Positions 47,994 to 57,417 of a stretch of DNA of 64,000 nt are shown here, piece by piece. This DNA is from Thalassobacterium sedimentorum. Lineage in GTDB: Bacteria; Verrucomicrobiota; Verrucomicrobiia; Opitutales; Coraliomargaritaceae. A model generated the notes under the pieces. It was given only the letters and a program-made list of their open reading frames with translations, made no database searches and was not told the origin of the DNA. The DNA lies in the NCBI RefSeq assembly GCF_031127905.1, contig NZ_JARXIC010000011.1, positions 62,001 to 126,000 on the forward strand, written 5' to 3'. The position numbers and the translations under genes are program-made. The first letter of the stretch is position 1. Each line of letters starts with the position of its first letter.

Positions 47994-50564
47994 ATGGCTT
48001 CCGAACAACCAAAGAAACTCACCCCAATGATGCAGCAGTGGCACGAAATGCGTGCCAAGCTAGCTGATGATACTCTCCTCATGTTCCGTCTGGGAGATTT
48101 CTACGAGATCTTTAAGCAAGATGCTGAATGGGGCGCAAAATTGCTCGGCATCACCCTGACCCATCGCCATGGCATGCCGATGGCGGGCATCCCGTTTCAC
48201 GCGGCGGACGGCTACATTCAAAAGCTGCTGGACCAGGGGATCAAAATCGCCATCTGCGATCAGGTGGAAACCCCGCAACCGGGCAAGCTGGTCAAGCGCG
48301 AGCTGACGCGTATTATCACTCCGGGCACGCGCCTGGCCGACACTCAGATCGATGCGCAACGCAATCACTTTCTGCTGGCGCTCTCGCTGGGCAAGAAAGC
48401 GCTTAACGCCTCTTGGCTAGACCTGACAACTGGGGAATTTTTCCTCGCCTCCGAGGTGAAGCCGGAAAATCTCTTTGCCGCATTCGAGAGCTTAGATCCC
48501 CGCGAGATCATTGTCCCCGAAAACGCCGCCGAAAGCTGGACGCTGCCACATACCGATCAACGCTTTCGCGAGCTCTACACTCATATCGGTGATGGCCGTG
48601 CGATCAGCCCGATTCCCGACTACCACTTCGACGAAGCGGCGGGCGCTCAGTCGGTGATGGAAGCGCTGGGAGTCATGAACCTGGAAGGCTTTGGCATTGG
48701 CCAAGATCACCCCGCTCTCGGCGCAGCCGGAGCCTTGATTCACTACGCCACCGAAACACTCTGCGCGAAACCCGAGAATCTGCGTAAGCTACAAGAATAC
48801 AGTAGCGAGCGCACGCTGCTCCTCGATCCTGCGACCCTGCGTAATTTAGAAATTTTCAAATCAGCCGCCAGCACCCGCCACGGCTCACTACTGGCAGCGA
48901 TGGATGGCTGTGTGACCGCCCCCGGCGCGCGCCTATTAGAGCGCTGGCTGTGCGCGCCAGAACTGGATCTGACAGAAATCACCCGCCGACAAAATTGCGT
49001 TGGAGAATTTGTCACCGCACCGGGACTTGCGACTGAATTACAAAATCTACTCAAAGGCGTGCGCGACATTGAGCGCATCTTGAGCCGCCTACAAAACCGC
49101 ATGCGCAACCCGCGCGAGCTCGGCGGCGTGCGTGACACCCTGGCGGCCCTGCCCGCAATCGCGACCACCTTGTTGGAATTCCCTGACACGCCCGTAGCGG
49201 CCATCGCTGAGCGTATTAACGACTTCGGCAGCCTCTCAGCCACCCTCGACCGCGGCTTAGCGGAGGAATTGCCCAGCAACATCGCCGACGGCGGCACCAT
49301 CCGTGACGGCTATGATGAATCACTCGATCACACTCGCAGCCTCACCCGCGACAGCCAGAAGTGGCTGGCCGAATTCGAGCAAGCCGAGCAAGCACGCACA
49401 GGCATTAAAAACCTGCGCATCCGCTACAACGGTGCCTTTGGCTACTTCATCGAAGTGACCAAGAGCAACATCGCTCTGGTGCCCGAAGACTACGTGCGCA
49501 AGCAGACGATGAAAAACGCGGAGCGCTACACCACCGACGTGCTCAAGGAGCGCGAACGTGAAATCTTACACGCCGCAGAAAAGGCCATCGCCCGCGAGGA
49601 AGCACTCTTCAACGGCCTGATCGAAGCCATTCTCGAGCACGCCGACGCACTCAAAGAAACCGCAGCCGCGATGGCGGAGATCGACGTCTTTATCGGCTGG
49701 AGCACCCTCGCCCGCGAGTGGGATTACTGCAAACCAAAGCTCGACCAGTCGGACAAACTACTCATCGATCAAGGTCGGCACCCCGTCGTCGAGCAAATGA
49801 TGCGCGAACAGCGCCTCGGTCTCGCCGGCACCCATGCCTTCGTACCCAACGACTGCCGCCTCTCCAGCTCTGCCAGCTCCGAAGACGCGCCACAGATCGC
49901 CCTCATCACCGGCCCCAACATGGCGGGTAAGTCGACCTACATCCGCCAAGTCGCCCTCATCGTGCTGATGGCCCAGTCCGGCGCCTGGGTACCCGCCCGC
50001 AGTTGCGAGCTCGGCGTGGTCGACCGCATCTTCTCCCGCGTCGGCGCCAGCGACGAACTCGCCCGCGGCAACTCCACCTTCATGGTCGAGATGAACGAGA
50101 CCGCCAACATCCTCAACAACGCTACGCCCCGCAGCCTCGTCATCCTCGACGAGATCGGCCGCGGCACCAGCACCTACGACGGCCTCTCCATCGCTTGGGC
50201 GGTGATCGAACACCTGCACCCCAAAGAGACAGGCGCCCGCACCCTCTTCGCCACCCACTACCACGAGCTCACCCAGCTGGCCAAGACCCTCGCTCGGGTG
50301 GAGAACTATTCCGTCGCCGTCAAGGAATGGAACGACGACATCGTCTTCGTGCGCCAAGTAATCAAAGGCGCCGCCGACCGTTCGTATGGTATTCAAGTCG
50401 CCAGACTCGCCGGCCTGCCGACGACAGTCATCGACCGCGCCAAAACCATTCTGGAACGCCTCGAAGCCGACGACTCCTCCCACAACCTCCTGCGCAAGCG
50501 CATGAAAAAGGAAAAGTCCGGCAGCGACACCAGCGAGGAAGATCAGCAACTAGCCTTGTTTTAG
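47994..50564 (+). CDS. mutS: DNA mismatch repair protein MutS
   Basis: This 856-residue protein has the full MutS1 layout. The mismatch-binding N-terminus includes LMFRLGDFYEIF (the Phe-x-Glu wedge FYE) and is followed by connector, lever and clamp regions (RYTTDVLKEREREI). The ATPase has GPNMAGKSTYIRQ (about residue 640) and DEIGRGTSTYDG. MutS recognises mispairs and, after ATP binding, recruits MutL. The last 106 bp of the gene occur again at 51725-51830 beyond the DUF3800 gene. Confidence 0.96.
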   Translation: MASEQPKKLTPMMQQWHEMRAKLADDTLLMFRLGDFYEIFKQDAEWGAKLLGITLTHRHGMPMAGIPFHAADGYIQKLLDQGIKIAICDQVETPQPGKLVKRELTRIITPGTRLADTQIDAQRNHFLLALSLGKKALNASWLDLTTGEFFLASEVKPENLFAAFESLDPREIIVPENAAESWTLPHTDQRFRELYTHIGDGRAISPIPDYHFDEAAGAQSVMEALGVMNLEGFGIGQDHPALGAAGALIHYATETLCAKPENLRKLQEYSSERTLLLDPATLRNLEIFKSAASTRHGSLLAAMDGCVTAPGARLLERWLCAPELDLTEITRRQNCVGEFVTAPGLATELQNLLKGVRDIERILSRLQNRMRNPRELGGVRDTLAALPAIATTLLEFPDTPVAAIAERINDFGSLSATLDRGLAEELPSNIADGGTIRDGYDESLDHTRSLTRDSQKWLAEFEQAEQARTGIKNLRIRYNGAFGYFIEVTKSNIALVPEDYVRKQTMKNAERYTTDVLKEREREILHAAEKAIAREEALFNGLIEAILEHADALKETAAAMAEIDVFIGWSTLAREWDYCKPKLDQSDKLLIDQGRHPVVEQMMREQRLGLAGTHAFVPNDCRLSSSASSEDAPQIALITGPNMAGKSTYIRQVALIVLMAQSGAWVPARSCELGVVDRIFSRVGASDELARGNSTFMVEMNETANILNNATPRSLVILDEIGRGTSTYDGLSIAWAVIEHLHPKETGARTLFATHYHELTQLAKTLARVENYSVAVKEWNDDIVFVRQVIKGAADRSYGIQVARLAGLPTTVIDRAKTILERLEADDSSHNLLRKRMKKEKSGSDTSEEDQQLALF
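50459..50564. repeat. mutS 3' end, copy 1 of a 106-bp direct repeat
   Basis: This is the final 106 bp of mutS including its stop codon. It matches 51725-51830 at about 102 of 106 positions. The two copies bracket the DUF3800 gene. Confidence 0.92.
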
Positions 50565-50730
50565 AAACGTAAAGAACGTAATATTAAAAGCCATAGCTTA
50601 CACTCTACGCTTATATCAAAATTGAATAAGCTAGAGCGCTTTATCCAACCGCAATGAAACCATCCTAGCTGAGACACAAAAGCAGATATACAAAGAAGAG
50701 ACGCCCATCCCACCATCATCGAACAAACGA

Positions 50731-51612
50731 TTGGCTAAAACGTATCGCACTATGGAACAAGACGACCTGCCACTCTTCAACCACTCCGTCGAGGAGGCGT
50801 CTCAATCCGCGAACAAAGAGCCAATGAACCAACGCCGCAGCTTCGGCAAATATATCGTCTATGTCGATGAAAGTGGTGACCATGGAATGGTGTCGATCGA
50901 TAAGGATTATCCGATCTTTGTCCTCGCATTCTGCATTTTTCACAAGGGGCACTATGGTGAAAAGGTCGTCCCTGCGCTCGAAGCTTTGAAATTCAAGTAT
51001 TTCGGCCACGACCAAATCGTGCTCCACGAGCATGAAATACGTAAAGAGAAAGGAGCCTTCACCATATTCCCGAACCGCGCAGCCAAAAAAGACTTTCTCA
51101 ACGATCTCACCAAAATTGTCGAAGACAGTAACTTCATCCTCGCAAGCTGTGTAATCGAGAAGCTCCGACTGAGCAAAACAACTGATAATCCTGATAACCT
51201 CTACCACATCGCCTTGATGCACTGCGTGCTCAGTCTTTACGATTTCTTAGTCGAAAAGGATGAACACAACAAGCTGACACACATCGTAGTCGAGCAGCGC
51301 GGCAAGAAGGAAGATAAAGAACTCGAGTTAGAATTTCGCAGGATCTGCGACGGGCAGAACCCCCTCGGCATTCAACTACCCTTTGAAATTTTATTCTCGG
51401 ACAAAAAGGCAATGTCTTCCGGCCTGCAGTTGGCCGATCTTGTCGCGCGCCCCGTCGGCTTACATGTATTACGCTCCGACCAGCCCAACCGTGCCTTTGA
51501 TGCACTCACTGAGAAATTTTACTGCGAAGGCGGTCGCCCGAAAGTGGGTAAAGGCTATGACGGCTGGGGTCTAAAGATCGTGCCCCCCGTAAAAAGCGAA
51601 GGGCCTCGGTGA
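50731..51612 (+). CDS. DUF3800 protein
   Basis: This 293-residue protein shows the DUF3800 pattern: YIVYVDESGDHG near residue 41, the middle HIALMHCVLSLYDFLV block and the late motif GLQLADLVARPVGLHVL. Acidic residues in DESGD, near EQRG and in ADL resemble an RNase H-like active site. DUF3800 genes are common on phages and mobile islands; the activity is not established. The gene is flanked by two copies of the mutS 3' end and is richer in AT than mutS. The first 30 residues vary and an internal start (MNQRRSFGK) is possible. Confidence 0.82.
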   Translation: MAKTYRTMEQDDLPLFNHSVEEASQSANKEPMNQRRSFGKYIVYVDESGDHGMVSIDKDYPIFVLAFCIFHKGHYGEKVVPALEALKFKYFGHDQIVLHEHEIRKEKGAFTIFPNRAAKKDFLNDLTKIVEDSNFILASCVIEKLRLSKTTDNPDNLYHIALMHCVLSLYDFLVEKDEHNKLTHIVVEQRGKKEDKELELEFRRICDGQNPLGIQLPFEILFSDKKAMSSGLQLADLVARPVGLHVLRSDQPNRAFDALTEKFYCEGGRPKVGKGYDGWGLKIVPPVKSEGPR

Positions 51613-51724
51613 ACTCACCGAAACCCATACGCCGACCGGGAACTCCCAATCCATTTATCAAGTTAAAGAAACACCCCCTTCAGAGATAGCAATCGAAATA
51701 GTTTCTAAAATCCAGCCGCAGATA

Positions 51725-51830
51725 CCTCGAAGCCGACGACTCTTCCCACAACCTCCTGCGCAAGCGCATGCGAAAGGAAAAGTCCGGCAGCGACACCAGC
51801 GAGGAAGATCAGCAACTGGCCTTGTTTTAG
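51725..51830. repeat. mutS 3' end, copy 2 of the 106-bp direct repeat
   Basis: This copy ends in the same stop codon as mutS and has four substitutions relative to 50459-50564. No mutS sequence precedes it. Together with the preceding 112 bp after the DUF3800 stop there is no other gene between 51613 and 51958. Confidence 0.92.
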
Positions 51831-51901
51831 AGCACAGCCAGGCACACTGAGCTCACAATTCTAGTTATTTTTCATAAATTTCACACAACAGACACTTAAT
51901 C

Positions 51902-51944
51902 GACACTGGCATCTATTTATTAATTGACACTAATATCTATTTAT
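51902..51944. promoter_or_regulatory. Two 19-bp direct repeats before the Rrf2 gene
   Basis: GACACTGGCATCTATTTAT at 51902-51920 and GACACTAATATCTATTTAT at 51926-51944 are direct repeats, 24 bp centre to centre. A further GACACT lies just upstream. They are immediately before the Rrf2 start codon and may be its own operator. Confidence 0.55.
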
Positions 51945-51958
51945 AAAGTATGGGGCCC

Positions 51959-52426
51959 ATGTTTGGGCTTTCTCAAGGTGTCGGATATGCAGTTAAAGCG
52001 ATGGCCTGTCTCTCAGAAGACGGGGAAGCCCACTTTGTACGCGAAGTCGCGGAATGCGCGCAGGTGCCGCCCGCCTATTTGACCAAAGTCTTCAAAAAAC
52101 TGGTCGATGCGGGGATCCTGACTTCGAAGCGCGGCTGGGCCGGAGGCACACGGCTGGCTTGCGCCCCCAAGGACATCACATTGCTAGCCATCGTGGAGGC
52201 AATCGACGGCAAGGACTGGAATCGGGGCTGCTTGCTGGGACAAGAATTTTGCAGCGACGAGCGCGCCTGCCCCACCCACGAATTCTGGAAAGTCGAGCGT
52301 CAGGCGATCGCGGAAAAGCTGCGCCACATCACGCTGGCCAGCTGTATCGAGTTCGAACGCAAGCGCGGCACGCTCGGTAGCTGCAAGTGCGCGCCAACTG
52401 GCAAAGCGTCGCCCCCACCGTCTTGA
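51959..52426 (+). CDS. Rrf2-family transcriptional regulator with Cys cluster
   Basis: The protein has 155 residues (start MFGLSQGVGYA; 51950 is also possible). The winged helix includes REVAECAQVPPAYLTKVFKKLVDAGI and SKRGWAGGTRLA. A three-cysteine cluster C-x6-C-x5-C (CLLGQEFCSDERACP) matches the iron-sulfur ligands of IscR/NsrR-type members. Extra cysteines lie at the C-terminus. It probably senses redox, NO or iron-sulfur status. It precedes the respiratory operon by 69 bp on the same strand and is the likely regulator. Confidence 0.88.
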   Translation: MFGLSQGVGYAVKAMACLSEDGEAHFVREVAECAQVPPAYLTKVFKKLVDAGILTSKRGWAGGTRLACAPKDITLLAIVEAIDGKDWNRGCLLGQEFCSDERACPTHEFWKVERQAIAEKLRHITLASCIEFERKRGTLGSCKCAPTGKASPPPS

Positions 52427-52495
52427 GTTGCCGCCCCAAGCTGGCGCAGCCTCCCCCAAAAACTCCGCTTAAATTCAATAACCAAGGACACCCCC

Positions 52496-53446
52496 ATGCA
52501 TTCGGAAATTGTTTACAATATTCAACACGGCCCGATTTGGGACTGGAAAGTCGCCATGGACCTCTTCCTGGGCGGCGCCGGAGTCGGCGCGCTGCTGTTC
52601 AGCATTTCGCTCGACGAATTTTTCGAGGGTAAATACCAGCGCATCTGTCGCACGGCTGCGTGGTTGTCTCCGATCCTGATCGGACTGGGGCTGCTGCTGA
52701 TCATGTTAAAGATGGGCCGGCCCTTCAGCGCCTACCACACCTATTTGAACGTCAACCTCACTTCGCCCCTCTGGTGGGGCGGCATCTTCCAGCCCATGCT
52801 GGTGGGCGGCGGACTGGTCTACTCCTGGCTGTGGTGGAAGGATGCGCAACACATCGGCCTGCGCCGTTTACTGGGCCGGATCTTAATTCCGCTGACCTTT
52901 ATCGTCGGCGCTTACCACGGGCTCTTACTGGCGGTGCTCGGCTCACATCCGCTTTGGAATACAGGGCCCACCGTCATTGCGGCCTTGCTCGCCTTTGCCA
53001 CCAGCGGGATCGCTACGGTGATGCTGGTGCACTTCGCACTCATGAAACTTGCCGGCCGTCTCGACGATGAGGCGCATGTCGCCAGCTTTTTGGACGACCT
53101 CAAGGCCGTGCGCAACACACTTGGCGGTCTGCTGGCGGCGCAGCTCGGCGTGCTCTTCTTTTGGTGGCTGAGCCTCTACACCGGCAGCTTGCAGGATCAG
53201 CAAGCGCTCAGGGCTGCCAACGAATCCCACGGACCGATGTTCTGGGGGCTCGGCATCGGGCTGGGGCTAATACTGCCGATCGCCTTTGGCTTATACAGCA
53301 TGCTGCGCGGCGAGTCCAAGCACCGCCGCACCCAGATCTACAGCATCACAGTGAGTAGTCTACTCATCGTGGTGGGCGCCTTCTTCTTCCGCCTCGCCCT
53401 CATTCTCGGCGGGCAATCCCCCGTGCCAGTCAACCTCACCTTCTAA
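52496..53446 (+). CDS. NrfD/PsrC-like quinol-interacting membrane subunit
   Basis: This 316-residue protein has about eight transmembrane helices. The N-terminal WKVAMDLFLGGAGVGALLFS and GRPFSAYHTYLNVNLTSPLWWGG segments are typical of NrfD/PsrC. It anchors the enzyme complex and exchanges electrons with the quinone pool. It is first in the operon; the catalytic subunit starts 12 bp downstream. Gene order C-A-B-D differs from the usual A-B-C. Confidence 0.9.
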   Translation: MHSEIVYNIQHGPIWDWKVAMDLFLGGAGVGALLFSISLDEFFEGKYQRICRTAAWLSPILIGLGLLLIMLKMGRPFSAYHTYLNVNLTSPLWWGGIFQPMLVGGGLVYSWLWWKDAQHIGLRRLLGRILIPLTFIVGAYHGLLLAVLGSHPLWNTGPTVIAALLAFATSGIATVMLVHFALMKLAGRLDDEAHVASFLDDLKAVRNTLGGLLAAQLGVLFFWWLSLYTGSLQDQQALRAANESHGPMFWGLGIGLGLILPIAFGLYSMLRGESKHRRTQIYSITVSSLLIVVGAFFFRLALILGGQSPVPVNLTF

Positions 53447-53457
53447 TCAGCGTTGCC

Positions 53458-56085
53458 ATGATTTCAAACACTGACACCCCTCCCAGCTCAGCTGCCCCAG
53501 ACGCCACAGCCCAAACAGGGCCCCATGGCTACAGTCGCCGCAGCTTCTTGAAAACACTCGGCGCTGGCACCGTGCTGGCAAGCTTTGCAGGCACGCCCCT
53601 ATTGCGCAATTTCGCCCAAGCGGCCACCACCGGCGCGAGTATCGAAAGCCTGCGCGCCAATGCCGGACGCTGGATCGCCTCCACCTGTCAGGGCTGCACG
53701 TCCTGGTGCCCAGTGCAATTGCGCGTAATCGGCAACCACGTCGTCGACGTGCGCGGCAACCCACACAGTAAGGCCAACCACGGCAAAATCTGCCCGCGTC
53801 CGCACCTCGCCATCCAGCAGATGTACGACCCGGACCGCATCAAGATGCCGATGAAGCGCACCAACCCGAAAAAGGGCCGCGGCGAAGACCCGGGCTTTGT
53901 GCCGATTTCCTGGGACGAAGCGATCGGCACCATCGCCGACAAAATGATGGAGCTGCGCGCCAACGACGAGACCCACAAATACCTCTTCATGCGCGGTCGC
54001 TACAGCTATCTGCGCGACATCATCTACTCCGCCATGCCCAAGGTCTTCGGCTCGCCCAATGGCATCAGCCACTCCGCCATCTGCGCCGAAGCCGAGAAAT
54101 TTGGCCCCTACTACACCGAGGGCTTTTGGGACTACCGCGACTACGATTTGGAAAACACCCGCTACGTGCTCTGTTGGGGCGCGGACCCGCTGGCCTCCAA
54201 CCGCCAGGTGCCGCACGCCATCAACGTATGGAGCAAAGTGCGCGAGCAAGCCGGCATCGCAGTCATCGACCCACGGCTCTCCGCCACCGCCGCCAAGGCC
54301 GACCACTGGTTACCCATCATCCCCGGTGAAGATGGCGCCCTGGCCGTCGCGATCGCACACGTCATTCTCAGCTCAGGTCTCTGGAGCCGGGAATTTGTCG
54401 GCGATTTCAAGGATCAACAAAACCGCTTCACCCCCGGCGAAAGCGTCGATGAGACCCTCTTCAACGAAGTCCACACCCACGGCGTAGTGAAATGGTGGAA
54501 CCTCGAACTCAAAGACCGCACCCCCGAGTGGGCCTCCGAGCGCACCGGCCTGCCCGCCGAGCAGATCCGCAAGGTGGCCATCGAGTTTGCCACCGCCGCA
54601 CCGCGCGCCATCAGCTGGCTCTCTCCCGGCGCTGCCATGCAAGCACGCGGCGGCTATAGCGCCATGGCCGCCCACGCGCTCAACGGCCTGGTCGGCTCAG
54701 TCGACCACCTCGGCGGCACCCTGCAAAAGACCAAGGTCGTGGCCGAGGACATCCCCGACTTCAGCGACTACATCGACGAACTCGCCGCCAAAAACGGCAA
54801 GCAAAAGAAGATCGACCAACGCGGTCGCCTCGAATTCCCCGCACTCAAGAGCGGTAAAAGCGGAGGTGGCGTCGTCACCAACAACACCGCCGACGCCATT
54901 CTCAACGAAGACCCCTACGATATCAAAGTCGCCATCGCCTGCTGGTCGAATTTCGCCTTTTCCTGCTCTGGCAGCGACCGCTGGGAGCGCGCACTGACCA
55001 AGATCCCCTTCTTCGCCCACATCACCACCAACGCCTCCGAAACCACCCAGTTCGCCGATATCGTGCTGCCCGCCGCCCACCAGATCGCAGAGAAGTGGAG
55101 CTTCTTGAAAAACAAGCAGAACCTCCACGGCTACAGCAGCCTGACCGAGCCCGCCGTCAAGCCCATCTGGGACGTGCGCCAAGACGAGACCGAAATCCCC
55201 TGGATGCTGGCAGAGGCCCTCGCCGAGCGCGGCTTTGATAACCTCCACCGCTACTACAAAAACGAGTTTGCCGACCCCGAAACGGGCAAAAAGCCCAGCA
55301 ACGGCTCCGAATTTGCCCTCGCCGCGGTCAAAATGCTCACCCGCCCCTGCTGGGATTCAAGCCACGCCGACCACGGCAAATACGGCGACGCCCTCCAAGG
55401 TTGGGACGAGTTTGCAGAAAAAGGCGTCTGGAACTCCAAGCGCTACCAGACCCAGGAAAAATGGGGCCATTTCAAGACCGCCACCGGCAAATTCGAATTC
55501 TACAGCGAAACCCTGAAAAAGGCACTCGAAGGCCACGCCGAGAAAAACGGCACCAACGTAGACGCCGTCATGGCCGCCACCAACTACCTCGCCCGCGGCG
55601 AACAAGCCTTCTATCCACACTTCGAGCCCGCGCTACGCCACGGCGACGCCGAGCAATTCCCCTTCATCTTTTTCGAACACCGCAGCCGCCTCAACCGCGA
55701 GGGCCGCTCGGCCAATTGCACCTGGTATCAGGAGCATAAAAACGCCGACCCCGGTGACGAAAACTGGGACGATGTGCTCAAGATGAACCCCGTCGATGCC
55801 GCCCGCCTCGGCCTTAAAAACAAAGACAGCGTGCGCGTCACCTCGCCCAGCGGCGCGATCACCGTCCACCTCAAACTCTGGGAGGGCGTGCGCCCCGGCA
55901 CCGTGGCCAAGTGCTACGGTCAGGGCCACTGGGCCTACGGCCGCGTCGCCGCCGCCGACTTCAAGCACCACCAGCCCCTCGGCGGCAACAACAACGAACT
56001 ACTGCCCGCCGAATACGAACGCCTCAGCGGATCCACCGCCCGCCACGGCGGCACCACCCGCGTGCAAGTCACCAAAATCGCCTAA
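53458..56085 (+). CDS. TAT-exported molybdopterin oxidoreductase, ArrA/ArxA/PsrA group
   Basis: This 875-residue protein has a twin-arginine signal (SRRSFLKTLG, residues 26-35). An N-terminal [4Fe-4S] site with C77, C80, C84 and C112 follows. The Mo-ligand cysteine is C209 in SHSAICAEAEKFG. R181-Y182, H205-S206, C209, K214 and Y226 have the same spacing as the active-site residues I recall for Shewanella ArrA (each shifted by 16). This makes a respiratory arsenate reductase or arsenite oxidase (Arx) plausible. Polysulfide, thiosulfate or selenate cannot be excluded. No ars genes are nearby. The enzyme would act in the periplasm. Confidence 0.82.
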   Translation: MISNTDTPPSSAAPDATAQTGPHGYSRRSFLKTLGAGTVLASFAGTPLLRNFAQAATTGASIESLRANAGRWIASTCQGCTSWCPVQLRVIGNHVVDVRGNPHSKANHGKICPRPHLAIQQMYDPDRIKMPMKRTNPKKGRGEDPGFVPISWDEAIGTIADKMMELRANDETHKYLFMRGRYSYLRDIIYSAMPKVFGSPNGISHSAICAEAEKFGPYYTEGFWDYRDYDLENTRYVLCWGADPLASNRQVPHAINVWSKVREQAGIAVIDPRLSATAAKADHWLPIIPGEDGALAVAIAHVILSSGLWSREFVGDFKDQQNRFTPGESVDETLFNEVHTHGVVKWWNLELKDRTPEWASERTGLPAEQIRKVAIEFATAAPRAISWLSPGAAMQARGGYSAMAAHALNGLVGSVDHLGGTLQKTKVVAEDIPDFSDYIDELAAKNGKQKKIDQRGRLEFPALKSGKSGGGVVTNNTADAILNEDPYDIKVAIACWSNFAFSCSGSDRWERALTKIPFFAHITTNASETTQFADIVLPAAHQIAEKWSFLKNKQNLHGYSSLTEPAVKPIWDVRQDETEIPWMLAEALAERGFDNLHRYYKNEFADPETGKKPSNGSEFALAAVKMLTRPCWDSSHADHGKYGDALQGWDEFAEKGVWNSKRYQTQEKWGHFKTATGKFEFYSETLKKALEGHAEKNGTNVDAVMAATNYLARGEQAFYPHFEPALRHGDAEQFPFIFFEHRSRLNREGRSANCTWYQEHKNADPGDENWDDVLKMNPVDAARLGLKNKDSVRVTSPSGAITVHLKLWEGVRPGTVAKCYGQGHWAYGRVAAADFKHHQPLGGNNNELLPAEYERLSGSTARHGGTTRVQVTKIA

Positions 56086-56102
56086 CCCGGAGAACCCTAG
56101 CC

Positions 56103-56804
56103 ATGCCGCGAAAAAAACAATACTCCATGGTCATCGACCTCGACCGCTGCGTCGGTTGCACCGCCTGCGACATCTCCTGCAAGCGTGAAAACAACACGCC
56201 CGAAGGCTTCGCCTGGTCCAACCACATCATAGAGACCAAAGGCCGCTTCCCCAACACCAGCTTCCGCTACATCCCCACGCTCTGCAACCACTGCACCAAC
56301 GCGCCCTGCGTCAAAAACTGCCCCACCACCGCCATGCACAAGGATGCGAACGGGCTCACCAAGCACGACGCCAACAAGTGCATCGGTTGCCGCGCCTGCC
56401 AGACCGCTTGCCCCTACGGTGTCATCTACTTCAACAAAAAGCTACCGCACAAACGCCTGCGCCACGATACCCAGCCCGCCATCGCCGGCTGCACCTCCAC
56501 CGGCGTCGAAGTCGCCGAAAAAGTCGGCGCCCCCATCGGCACCTACAACGCCGGCCGCGCCCAGACCTATCCCGGCATCCGCCCGCAAGGCATCGTCGAG
56601 AAATGCACCTTCTGCGACCACCGCCTCGCCCGCGGCGAAATGCCCGCCTGCGTCGGAGCCTGCCCCGCCGACGCCCGCATCTTCGGCGACCGCAACGACC
56701 CCCAGAGCCCAGTCGCCAAACTCCTCACCAAGCACGCACCCAAAGTGCTCCAGCCCGAAAAAGGCACTCAGCCCAATGTCCTCTACATCAATGAATACCA
56801 CTAA
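56103..56804 (+). CDS. Four-cluster ferredoxin subunit (PsrB/ArrB-like)
   Basis: This 233-residue protein carries four [4Fe-4S] cluster motifs: CVGCTACDISC, CNHCTNAPCVKNC, CIGCRACQTAC and CTFCDHRLARGEMPACVGAC. It links the membrane subunit with the molybdenum catalytic subunit. It has no signal peptide and is presumably exported with the TAT partner. Its stop codon lies beyond the start of the TorD-like gene (14-bp overlap). A longer upstream frame overlaps the catalytic gene and is not used. Confidence 0.93.
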   Translation: MPRKKQYSMVIDLDRCVGCTACDISCKRENNTPEGFAWSNHIIETKGRFPNTSFRYIPTLCNHCTNAPCVKNCPTTAMHKDANGLTKHDANKCIGCRACQTACPYGVIYFNKKLPHKRLRHDTQPAIAGCTSTGVEVAEKVGAPIGTYNAGRAQTYPGIRPQGIVEKCTFCDHRLARGEMPACVGACPADARIFGDRNDPQSPVAKLLTKHAPKVLQPEKGTQPNVLYINEYH

Positions 56805-57408
56805 CCAGGCCTGGTCCGACACTTCGAGCAACATCGCACTGCTGCTCGCGCGCGGCTTCGCCTCGCCCAAGGACTTCAGCCCCGAAGACCCGGAGCTACT
56901 GCGCGCCCTCGACCTCAGCACCCAGCCCCAGCTCGCGCCCGCCCGCGACACATGGCTGACCGCTTGGCAAAGCGCGCTCAACAGCCCCGAGGCCACACTA
57001 CTCGCCTACAGCAAACTCTTCCTCGGCCCCTTCCAGATCCAGGCCAGCCCCTACGCCTCCCACTACCTCGACCCCGCCAAGCGCCTCATGGGCGAGACCA
57101 GCATGTGGGTGGCCGAAGCCTACGCCACCGCCGGCCTCGTGCCCCCGGCCGACCGTCACTGCGACGCCCCCGACCACCTCTGCCTCGAGTGCGAGTTCCT
57201 CTACTACCTCGGCTATCAGCTCAGTCAAAGCCGGCAAAACAAGGCTGGCGACAGCGAGCAATGGGAAGCCCGCATCGACGACTTTCTGCAAAACCACTTC
57301 CTGCGCTGGGCCCCCCAATGCGCTAAATCCATACTCGACGCCGACACTTCAGCCTATCACCGAGCCGCCGCAGCCTTCCTGCAACAATGGCTCCAAAGCA
57401 TCCGCTAA
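56791..57408 (+). CDS. TorD/DmsD-like chaperone
   Basis: This 205-residue helical protein has the TorD features FLGPFQIQASPYASHYLD and DHLCLECEFLYYLG. Such chaperones bind the twin-arginine signal and help insert the molybdenum cofactor. Its start overlaps the iron-sulfur gene by 14 bp, so translation is coupled. The upstream part of the open frame (to 56344) is a Pro/Ser/Ala-rich shadow and is not coding. Confidence 0.85.
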   Translation: MNTTNQAWSDTSSNIALLLARGFASPKDFSPEDPELLRALDLSTQPQLAPARDTWLTAWQSALNSPEATLLAYSKLFLGPFQIQASPYASHYLDPAKRLMGETSMWVAEAYATAGLVPPADRHCDAPDHLCLECEFLYYLGYQLSQSRQNKAGDSEQWEARIDDFLQNHFLRWAPQCAKSILDADTSAYHRAAAAFLQQWLQSIR

Positions 57409-57417
57409 ATCACTGTT

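Noticed and set aside
49758-50549. A 263-codon minus-strand frame over the mutS ATPase region
   Set aside because: The translation is Gly/Ala/Val/Glu-rich, typical of an antisense shadow of a GC-rich gene, with no recognisable start or family.
53599-56996. Several long minus-strand frames (for example 53599-54306 and 54697-55248) opposite the molybdoenzyme operon
   Set aside because: High GC at third positions of the real genes leaves the antisense frames open. Their products are low-complexity and overlap strongly supported genes.
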